Shown one piece after another: positions 42,440 through 53,100 of a DNA stretch of 64,000 bases (within the stretch, counting starts at the first letter, position 1; each line of letters starts with the position of its first letter). Made by a program: the position numbers and the translations under genes. Below the pieces are notes generated by a model. The model was not told the origin of the DNA and ran no database searches. It saw only the letters and a list, made by a program, of their open reading frames with translations. This DNA comes from Membranipora membranacea (Eukaryota > Bryozoa > Gymnolaemata > Cheilostomatida > Membraniporidae): assembly GCA_914767715.1 (NCBI GenBank), contig OU612066.1, positions 8,933,001 to 8,997,000 of the forward strand. Direction: 5' to 3'.

Positions 42440-42960
42440 GAGCACATCAATTATTTTGTCATACTTTTGATCAGTTATCATGACAGGACTTTGTGTGAGT
42501 GTGGCCAGAGCTAATACACATTTAAATATTCAACCTCAAAAGCAAAACATACTCAATTCATTGACGCATTAAAATTTGTCCTTTTTTCTTGTTTGTGCAC
42601 TTTTTGAATGGATCGCAGATGGGAGCCTTAGTAAGTTCTCACCTCATTAATTCTTGATATGAGTGATCTGCACCTCTTTCTTTTATATACGTCAGATAAT
42701 AATGTAAACTTTGTATATGTGATTTCCTGTTGTGCATGACCTGGCTTTGATTGAGCAATAAATCCAGAAAGAACAGTAAAGAACTTGTTTCTGACTTTTT
42801 TATTTTATTTTTATATTTCAGGTACACTATGGCCTATGAGGATTAGACACTGAATGATATACCTTTGTTTAGTTCGAGCTTGTGGTCTTAGTTAATCTCC
42901 TTGTTAATCCTATCTTAATGACGTCATTGCAGTACTTAGCTGTGATACCATTGCAACTTT
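42440..42960 (-). repeat. Copy of the family S upstream module (S-B)
   Basis: Matches 37170-37690 (upstream of S-A), 27180-27280 and 55640-55930 (upstream of S-C). Shared blocks are ATCATGACAGG.CTTTGTG, GTGGCCAGAGCTAAT, CTCAAAAGCAA and GCACTTTTTG. It marks the 5' flank that was duplicated with each S gene. Whether it holds enhancer function is unknown. Confidence 0.6.
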
Positions 42961-43096
42961 CCAAAGTTCTGTTTTAGCAATAACAGATGTGTCTCAAACA
43001 ATACATCCTATAAATATGCTTCTGGCAATGGATAAAAATGTGGTGATTGGTTATTCATTTCTAAAATAATCCTTATCCTTTGAACATCAGTGTTTA

Positions 43097-44910
43097 CAAT
43101 AATATGATTTGTTGAGGTCTGAGGGGTCCTTCCAGGTTCAGCCTCATATGAACAGCTGTGTTTAAACCAGTACCCTCCCATCTGATGGGACAGTAAAGTG
43201 ATACAATATTTTTTTTATTTCTGTGCTTATCCCTGCAATTTCTTAAATCCTAACCTGCTATTGCCTATTTAGCAGGTAGTCTATTCGGTAGTCGATTTCT
43301 GTACATCTCGTGTTAACCTCACTGCTGATTAAAATTTTTCCACGGCTAATTTCAGTGAGGAGTAATTTTTTTGCCGACAACTTGATATTATTTTGACAAA
43401 GATATAAGACACGCAAACCTTTTACATGTGATCGCTGAGAGGTACCAAAGTTCTCCCGGATAACAGGGACTACCCTCTATATATATAATTATATATATGA
43501 CCGCGCCTAACTTTTCTAGCTTGTGCTTGCATGAGCGTATATTCCGAAAAATCTGACCCATCACTTTTCACCCCAGACACAACTCGCGCGCGAAAATTTC
43601 GCTAACTTATTAGCAATATTTGACATTTTTATGGTTTTTCACCCATTAAATCCAATTTATACCCAGAAATGGGTGTTTTATATGGAAAGAGCATGAAAAA
43701 CTACCCTTAGAAAATGTTTTAAGGATGAAAATCCAAAAGAATAATTAAAAAATAATTTTTTTCAAAAAAAAAAAAAATTTAATAAATTTTTTTTTAATTC
43801 TAATTGAACCCACGACTTGTCGTGAGTCGTGGGTGGTAATATATGCCCATGTGTGCTTGCATTGGCATAATTTTTTTTATATATATACATATGTGATGAT
43901 TTAGTGGTGCAAGACTAGAACTGCAGAATAGCCCAACCAGAATAATAAAAAAATATTGTTTCTCCAAGGGAAGCTTTATGGTACACACAAGGAACAACTG
44001 TCTTGGCAAGATGAAAAATTAAGTCCCTAGCTCACGGGCATAGTGTCGCCAGGAATGGGACCTGGATTAGCAGTAAAGCTAAAAATTTATAGTATAGTAT
44101 TCATAGTCTATGAAAAAAGTCGCAGCAGAGATAGCAAACAATTAAAAGTGGCATCACTCATAATAATATATGGTAAACATCTTAACATCATTCTTGGTGG
44201 GTTTTATTATGCATTTTCTTATTGAGGTTTCTATAGAAGTATCTTTAATAAGAAGAACACGGGCCTCTTTCAAGAGTATCTACGAGGCCATTTCTATAGC
44301 TGCCTATAATTTGCAGGCTGAATAGATGATTTAGCTAATGCAGGAGAATTGAACAAGGTATAGTTATGAATATTGAGAATTCCAAGCCCTGACAGAGACT
44401 TTTGGGGGAACGACTCCAAATGCAAGCAAACTGCATCAAACTTGATCTAGCCTATCCCATGAGCATTGAAACTTCTTGTCAAACTATTTTTTGAGCAATA
44501 CCAGTTGTTTGTTTTAATACTGATTTAGGTATGTATTTAGTCATTATGATATGATAATATTATGTGATACTTAAATTATGCATGGTTTGAAAGAGGTCCC
44601 ATCGGCACCAAAAAAACACATTGCAAATAAAGGAAATTTAAGGTAAATAGAAGAATAATAATGGATCAAATCCGGTAACAAAATATCACAGATTAAATAA
44701 AAATCGCTCAGAGTTCTGATAATCGAAAGATAAATTACTGTTTAACCAAGACAAAAATCTGTTCAAAATGAGAAATATTGATTTACGAAAAAGAATAAAA
44801 CAAAATCAAAATACAATGTAAGAAAAGTTTTCCTTTTCCAATTTTGAAACCCAGTCTATTCATTCTAACACTCCAGGAAGGGTGGGGAACTTTAGCATTC
44901 TCTATTCCAA
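43097..44910. other. Intergenic, no gene seen
   Basis: AT-rich DNA between the S-B flank and R2, with a run of A/T homopolymers at 43730-43800, an alternating TA tract near 43478-43498 and the hairpin listed separately. The short ORFs here lack any recognisable motif. Confidence 0.55.
43808..43834. repeat. Perfect 10-base-arm hairpin
   Basis: ACCCACGACT, TGTCGTG loop, AGTCGTGGGT. It sits immediately after a long A/T homopolymer zone. It may be the end of a small palindromic element; a Rho-independent terminator has no meaning in this genome. Confidence 0.6.
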
Positions 44911-46518
44911 TTATGCTGATAACCCTTGTAAAATGTCAGACAGCACACTTTTAAATGAACACCACGTTGATGGTTCAGCCAAAGAGTTAGTCAGCGTACT
45001 TGGTGCAAAAGCGTACGGGCAATCATCAAACTCTGCATCATTGCAATCAACATACTCCGCATCATCATCAGGAGAAACACAAGGATTGTCGCAGTACGGT
45101 GATTCTTCAGTGTGTAGTTCATCAGTATGAGTACCAGATACCTGATCAGAACTCGGTGCACTATCTACAGGCAGGGGCGTACTAGGCAGGGGTAATATGC
45201 TAGGTGAAACATACGGGGAATTTGGAACATTATTTGGTCTATTTACATGTTGAAGTACTTCTTCATAGTACGGCTCATAGGACACATCAGCATCGTTATG
45301 TCGCTTGTGCACTGGAGGTTGTCTATACTGATATGGTTCAGCCGCAGAGTTGGATAGCCTATTTGGTTCAACAGCGTAATCGTAATCAACATACTGTGCA
45401 TCATTATCAGGAGAAATACAAGGATTGTCACAGTACGGTGATTCTTCAGTGTGTATGCCATCAATATGAGTACCAGAAAAGTGTAAATTAGAAACCTCAT
45501 CAGAAGTCGATATACTGTCAACAGAAAGGGGCGTACTAGACAGGGGTGATATCCTAGGTGGGACGTATGGGGGCCTTGGAACATTGTCTATTTACATGTT
45601 CAAGTACCTCTTCATAGAACGGCTCATTGGACACATCAGCATTGTTAGGTCGCTTGTGCACTGGAGGTTGTCTATACTGATATGGTTCAGCCGCAAAATT
45701 AGATAGCCTATTTGGTTCAGCAGCGTAATCGTAATCAAAACACTGTGTATCATCATCAGCAGAAACACAAGGATTGTCAGAGTATGGGGATTCTTCAGTG
45801 TGTATGCCATCAATATGAGTACCAGAAAAGTGTAAATTAGAAACCTCATCAGAAGTCGATATACTGTCAACAGAAAGGGGCGTAATAGACAGGGGTGATA
45901 TCCTAGGTGGGACGTATGGGGGCCTTGGAACATTGATAAGTCTATTTACATGTTCAAGTACCTCTTCATAGAACGGCTCATTGGACACATCAGCATCGTT
46001 AGGTCGCTTGTGCACTGGAGGTTGTCTATACTGATATGGTTCAGCCGCAAAATTAGATAGCCTATTTGGTTCAGCAGCGTAATCGTAATCAAAACACTGT
46101 GTATCATCATCAGCAGAAACACAAGGATTGTCAGAGTATGGGATTTCTTCAGTGTGTAGGTCATCAGTATGAGTTCAAGATACTTCATCAGAACTCGATG
46201 CACTCACTACAGGCAGGGGCGCACTAGACAGGGGTGATATCCTAGGTGGCACGTATGGGGGCTTTGTGACATTGATAGATCTATTTACATGTTCAAGACC
46301 CTCTTCATAGTAGGGCTCACCGGAACCATCGGCATTGTTAGGTTGCGAGTGGTGCACTACAGGTTGTCTATACTGATTTGGCAGAGGCGGAAGGGGTTTT
46401 TTCTTAACCTGGCTGTCATTGTTAGAGCGGTACTCATCTGAATGCTCCTCATCTTCTTGATTGTGCCGAACTATCCCTTGTTCAACAGCCATCTGATCAA
46501 TTGTGTTGAGTTCAATAC
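44911..46518 (-). repeat. Fourfold tandem tail module of R2
   Basis: Four copies of a 339-354 base unit encoding about 113-118 residues. Matching CTATTTACATGTTCAAG blocks start at 46281, 45942, 45588 and 45239. Each unit encodes a (F/Y)YEE(V/G)L motif, then PPYVPPR (PYVSPS in the last), then a SPY(S/C)DNPC motif (IPYSDNPC in one copy). Units 2 and 3 are almost identical at DNA level, so expansion is recent. Unit 1 meets a TGA where others have GGT or TTACACTTT-type codons, and unit 3 lacks five bases (CTTAT) after GTAAATAGA, shifting the frame. The last unit ends in a TAA at 44911-44913. Confidence 0.85.
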
Positions 46519-49365
46519 CTGTGAAAGTGAAAATTAAAAGGGAGTTTATATGCATAGAAGGCCAGTCATGTCTCCACACAAAATAACAATTCTATTGTTG
46601 GGACACAAATTACTCCTCTTGAAGCCTGTTTGGTTGCTGATTACAGCTTCAGGGGTTGCCTCACGGCTTGGAAAATGCACATGTGTATTTGCAACTTTAT
46701 TTTGATCTACACAACAGCTTTGTCTACCAACCTCCTAAAATACGGTCTGAAACGGTACTCGTTCTTTGTCTTCTCTGCTCAGAAGGTTTTGGGGAAACTT
46801 GTCTACCTCTTCTTTGTCTTATTCTATATAGCAGACCAGCCGAAGCCATTCCAGTTACTATCATCACCAAAACTACAATGCACCCGATCAATGCTGCAAC
46901 AAAAAGTAACTCAATAGAGAGTAGGATAATATGTATATCTGAGACTAACAACACAATATAGGAGAGGATAGGGTTAGCCACTGTGTTGGCAGTTATTGAG
47001 CCAACGCATTGGCTAAGCAAGGCACACAAAGCCAGAGTTATGTTGATGCTGCGCAAGAGAAGACAACAGCTGCTGTACGTTAAGAATATTTAATAATACG
47101 AGGAGCGTAGCAGAGATCATCACAATCAATACATACCAACATTTTTAAAATGCAAGGAAAGCCTGAACCATCCAAGCATATAATCATTACCATGATATGT
47201 TCTTGAGCTTTTATTATCAGAGCTGGCTTGAACATCTGGAACTTCACTCACTGTGATGGTATTATCAGAAATATGTTTTACTGTAAATAGGATATGTATA
47301 AGCTAATTTGCGAAGAGCATGAAATTAAAATAACGCATTCATAATTTAAAATGTAATCTTTTGGGAGATACTATTGTGGTAGGGCTATCGCAATTTTGTC
47401 TCTTGCTTTTTGATAAGGAAAAACAGCACTTTTCACATTAAATTTTATTTAATGAGAATAATGCTTAGTGGATTTGGTAAAATTTAGAGTAAAGCAACTT
47501 ACCAGTGTACTCTAGCTTTATCGCTTTGAAGGTCAAGTCGAAGGCTAGTAGGGATCTCTTTTGTTTTTTCATGTTTGCCATGGACGTCACTTTGATTTGG
47601 TCATGGCCACCGTCGATGGTGTCATATTGAGGCAAGTGTGTGGTTCTTTCAAAAACAAAGCTGGAGAGGCCTGTGTTCATGTCAATTAACAACAAACCTG
47701 CAGGTGATTGACAGAGAAAAAGACTTTCTTGCATTAAAATGACTTTGTCAACAGCTTTGTCATATCCATGGAATTGCGTAAGGCTGGAATTCTGTGACTC
47801 TAGGTTGAAGTTATTTGCAGAAATTACAGTGCCTGCATGGGAAAAAATAGTCACCATAGTGTAGTCCTTATCAAAATGTCATCGCTGTGGCGCTTCCACC
47901 AACGCTGTTGAAGTCAAATGTTGTGGCAGCCGTATCTACAGAGAGATCCACCCTATAGAGTGTTGAGTCATCTATATAAAAGACAAATCTTGATGCAGAA
48001 TTGTGATCTACAGCAATGGGTCCGAGATAGAGAGATGTTTTCTGCTTCTCCCTACATGCCAAATTTGAATGCTGGCAGCAGGCAGGGTTGTTGCACACCA
48101 ATGTAACCGTTTTTGTGCTGTTGTTCATATTATAGTCCGTCATCTGATACACCTTTAACGAATTCTTGAATCTAACAAGAAACTTTTTGCTGCTGATTTG
48201 TAGAAAGCTCATGATGTCACCATCATCACCATCATCGCTTCGTATGAATTCGGTTGAAAATTCCCTTCCTTGTGAAATGTTACAACGGTAAATACCATTG
48301 TCAGTTGAATAGAAAACTGTTTCGTTAGACTCTAAACTAGATTCCATACTTTTTGGATGAGGTATTTGAAAATTTCTTGTTAGGTCGCTGAAGTTCTGTT
48401 CTTTCATATTCAGAGTAATTCTGTGAAACAAGAAAAAGATCAATCCAAGCAGAAAACATCTTGCAGTTTTTATTTCAGTTAAAAGGCAGACAATAGCAAA
48501 CTTTCACTTTTACTCAAGGCCTGAGGTTTTACACAAGATAACTTTTATGGATTTTGCATGTCTCTTAAATTGTGTTGCCTGACGTATGGAGAGTAAGCGA
48601 TATTAGACTATATATCGAGTGATTGAAACCCATAGCTGATTTCAAGGACCTTTGAAAAAACATAGCTTTATTTACATCGGTAAGTCGAGTTCCTAACAGT
48701 ATGGCTGTGATTATCGGAGTTGTCTGACTTTGAGATAAATGAGTTCTGAGCATTATTCAGTCTATGTAGTGATAAATCTTTTGATTATTTGGTTAAGTTG
48801 AAGCTGCTCTGAGATTTTCCTGACGTCCTTAGGGAGAAGCCAAGGTGAAAAGCCTGAAACAAGAGTGTAATAGGACTCAGAAACTCTCGCAAGATAACTA
48901 TATGAAACGAACTACAATACCTTACCTGGAGCCAGTTGAACTATCTTTGACAGTAGCCACAATGAGAGTAACTTCAAAGCAGAGCCAAATCATCAACTGT
49001 ATAGAAGAAAAACATTGGTGATAATTCTTATTCTACAAATATCAAGGATGGCATATACGATTTCCGCATTAAAACACAGTGAATTAGATGCGTTATCATT
49101 GCAATGACTAACTAACATATATAATATATGCCAATACCAATGTATTGGATAACAAACTTTTCAGCTAATCATCTTGTTTTATATACCATCTGAAAGCTCT
49201 CAATGTCTGAATAGCAGAAAACTGTTTCCAAAGGTGTCATGTCACATGACATATATCCATCATTCTACATATATTTTGACTGTTCTGGGATAACTTTCAA
49301 ACAAATGATGGTAGAATCAAGATTTTTCGCGTTACCGCTTTCAATACTCTCCTAGTATCAATTTT

Positions 49366-49500
49366 AAGCACAAGAACAGGAAATATGAGCGCTCAATAAA
49401 ATTATGCCCTAGAATAATAAAATTTTATTCAAATAAATTTTAAAACACAAGAATGTATGGATGCTGAAAAAATTATGACTCGATATCCAATAGTGAAAAA
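49366..49500 (+). repeat. 135-bp dispersed repeat, copy 1 (R2 intron)
   Basis: AAGAACAGGAAATATGAGCG...GGATGCTGAAAAAATTATGA is shared with 63305-63434 at high identity in the same orientation. Non-coding, with an internal AAAATTTTATT palindrome. Confidence 0.8.
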
Positions 49501-49552
49501 GTTATCATGAAAAGAAATTGCATCTTCAGGATTTATGATGACCATTATAACA

Positions 49553-49570
49553 TCACGTCATATGACGTGA
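49553..49570. promoter_or_regulatory. 18-bp perfect palindrome with CRE-like half-sites
   Basis: TCACGTCATATGACGTGA reads the same on both strands and contains TGACGT in each orientation, like paired ATF/CREB sites. It sits in intron 1 of R2, about 0.25 kb inside the gene. Function unproven. Confidence 0.35.
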
Positions 49571-50177
49571 GGTTAATAAAATTATGTTTTTCCATGATCC
49601 TGATGTTGGGAGCTTTCCATATAACTGGTTGATACATTAATATACCTATAAACAAGTGCCATAAAATGGGTCCCTCTGACAGAGACAAACTACAAGAGTC
49701 TACATGATCATACCAATGTTTACAATTTCCTGTTGCCAATAGTGTGAACTGCATACTAAAATTGTGGCATTAATTTTCAAGTGGATTTTTTGATGAAGTT
49801 ATGCATTCGCTTACCTCATACATGTTACGAGCCATTCCTGGTAGTGGTTAAATATTCTTCACTTTGCGACAAAATGATCTAGCTATATCCAGACTGATAT
49901 CAACACCTTCGGCTTTTGCTATAGGTGGTCAAATGTGAAATTATTGAAAGATTTGCTCTTATATTGCCAATTGCGAACTTGTTGATGGTGTGCTCTTATA
50001 TTATATGAATAAACTAAATCTCCTTTGTTCAAATCGATATATTTCTTCTTTTTTTGCAGAAAATTGAGTAAGAAACCACGATTTGTAGTTGTCAAAATGT
50101 AGGTGTTCTTATTGGCCAAACAATCAAAGGATGACATATAATGTAGAGTCTGTGAGTTTTAATCAACATATATAGCT

Positions 50178-53100
50178 CTATAGTCTATATTCCGTCTGTG
50201 GCGGACAGGATTTGATATCAGTTAGCCTTATTTTTGGTGTTCTTCTACTTTTGACAGCACAGACTACACTTTTCGCCTTACCCTCTGCAAAAAGTAAAGT
50301 CAAAACATGTTGTTCTGTAAATGACATGGAAGATCACTAATGAGTATTTATAATAATTATGATAGTGTCTGCCCCCTAGCAGCTTAACATTCGAATCAGT
50401 ATGAAAATACAATTTAGTTTCGATCGTGCGTGTGGTGCAGAGAGCAATATAACCATAATAGCATACAAAACATTGAAAAGCTGCATTTATATTGCAGAAT
50501 TGTTCGTAAGGTTTTCCAATCAGATTATTTGGACAGATTTTATTTTATCATAATCATCTATGGGGGGGCAATCAAAAAGTATGAATTTTGTAACATTGTC
50601 GCAAAACTCAGATCTACGGTTGCTCCTTACGACTGCTTATATAAAAGAAAAGCCTAATGAAAAACACTGAAGGACAAATCTGCAATGTAAATACACCTTA
50701 ACAGTGATCAGAGCCTAAAACCATCATTGACAGCTAATAGAATTCCGCCTTTTGTGAAAATGCCTCAAAATTCAGATTTTCGATTAGTCACAATGATGGC
50801 TTATATGAAAGCAAAAGTCCGCCCAAACGATCTGACGGAAAATCTGCAGTGTAAATGCAAACATTCTTATAATGAACTTACTGTTATGTTTAATAAGTTT
50901 GAATCCCCATGGTTCACCGATAAACTCGAACACATTCTTGTCACAAATTGTAATGTTTTGGACTGCATGCTTCAAACTGGGCTGAAACAGACATAAATGT
51001 TTGCTAAACGAAAGATTCTTTGCACAGATTGCAATCTTGCTCCCCCAAACAATTATACAGTAAAGCTGCATTTATGAATATATTTTTGGTCAAATTACTT
51101 GGTTAGATTTTGCTTTTTTTTAAATCTATATCAAAAAATCAGGTTTTTGGGACATTACCAAAAAAAAAGATTTTTGATCAGTTGCTACCAATTATTGCTT
51201 TACAAAAGAAAAATCAGACCAAATAATCTAACGGGGAGATCTGCAGTATAAATGCAGCTCTATGTTGGTTGCATAAAGACAAAATAAATTTCTATCACCT
51301 CTAGTGATGGCAACGAGACGGGACAATTCCCGGTCTCGCGGGAATTGTCTCCTCGGGAAGATGGAATGGATAATCCAAGGAGTAAAAGAGATGATCAATG
51401 TGGAGCTTTCTCATTGATTTGGACCTGGGGCAAGAGGGAGAAGGGATACAATGACTAATGGGGTATCAAATTGTATAAATTAATATGAGGAGATAGTTGA
51501 GCCTAAGCATATCCAGAAGCTGAATCGCTGGACTGGTTGGTATAATAAACAAGAAGAAACAGCTTCTCCTTGGTTTAACTATTTAGTTATCACTATAGGC
51601 CTATGGTTTAGATTGGCTGAGGAGGATTACAGTAGGATTACACCCACAAATCATGAGTACGAATTTGGGCAATGACATGTGTGGCAGGCTGATATTCGTA
51701 CGAAATTTAATTTGCAAGAATTAGTGGAAGTTTGCACAGAGCATGTGGCCTTCTATAATTCAATGAATACTTGACAGAATTTGATGAAACTTGGTCTCAA
51801 CATAGTTCCTTATTGCTATAGATGATAAGTAACAACTTGAATCAAATGTACTATAAGCTGATTGCACTAGTGATAGTGAATGAATATCCACCATTCTTTT
51901 AAATTGTGATATCTGAAGAGTGTTTTATCGGCATCGATATATGTCTCGGTCTCGTCCCGGTCTCGTCCCGAATTTTCATGCTGTCTCGGTCTCGTCCCGT
52001 CTCGCCAAAATCTGACAATTTGCCATCACCATAGACTTAATAATAAACCTAGACAGGACACTGTATATAGCTGAAGTGAGGCACTTAATTATGGTGACGC
52101 TACGTCACTGGAGGGTGTAGAATTCAACAAGCTATTTAAAACGGTGCATAGACTTAAAGCTATAATTTTTTTTGCAGTTTCAGTCCTGATTAAATGCTAA
52201 TATCTCAAACAATTTTGTTGGAATTTTGAGTTTGAAAACTACAATAGGTTCAGTAGCTTGTGGAGATCATTTTGATGGTCTCTTCTGTCTTGTAGCTCAA
52301 GTATAACCAGGGAGTTCAGGACTTTCTTCTTTGCTACCCCTTTCCATCAGCCAATAATTGTGTCATTATTAGTAGTATAACGGTTTTCAATTGCTTGCTT
52401 GTTCGGTTATACCAACGAGGAACGTCCTAAACTCCCTGGTTATACTTGAGCTACAAAGCAAAACAGACCTTCAAAATAATCTTCACAAGCTACTGAATCT
52501 ATTGCAATTTTCAAACTCAAAATTCCATCAAAATTGGTTGAGATATAAGCATTTAATCAGGACCAAATTATAGCTTTGAGTCTACGCACCGTTTTCAATA
52601 GCTTGCGTTTTTGATAATATTTGAGCTACGAAGCTAAATAGACTATCAATATGATCACAAGAAGCTGCTGAATCTATTGCAATTTTCAAACTCAAAATCC
52701 CATCCAAATTGATAGGAAATAAACTTTAAATCAGGGCTGAAACTGCAAAAAGGGTTATAGCTTTGAGTCTATGTACTGTTTTCAATAGCTTGCTCTTTTG
52801 ATAATATTTGAGCTACGAAGCTAAACAGACTATCAAAATGATGACCATAAGCTGCTGAATCTATTGTAATTTTCAAACTCAAAATTCCAACAAAATTGTT
52901 TGAGATATAAGCATTTAATCAAGACTGAAACTGCAAAAAGAATTGTAGCTTTAAGTCTATGCACCGTTTTAAATAGCTTGCTCTTTTAATAATATTTGAG
53001 CTATGGAGCTAAACCGACTATCAAAGTGATTGCCAGAGGCTGCTGAATCTATTGCAATTTTCAAACTTAAATTCCGATTGAAGCCAGTTGAGTTATCAAC

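Larger units (their letters stand above)
44911..49835 (-). pseudogene. R2: paralogue of receptor R1, reading frame damaged
   Basis: Exons as in R1: 49815-49835 (MARNMYE), 48926-48996 (MIWLCFEVTLIVATV), 47503-48420 (ectodomain), 47191-47280 (stalk), 46732-46893 (membrane helix CIVVLVMIVTGMASAGLLY, then basic), 46518 downward (tail). The ectodomain keeps CCQHSNLAC, YLGPIAVDH and LLLIDMNTG. Near 47873 the T run in ACATTTTGA makes a stop; with one T fewer the frame continues (FDKDYT) and the exon regains the phase needed for the next one. This points to a 1-base insertion. The tail has KKKPLPPLPNQYRQP (SH3-type) and EPYYEEGLEHV, then a TGA at 46175-46177, then three more tail modules, one with a 5-base deletion. 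It could be a pseudogene, an allele, or assembly error. Confidence 0.68.
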
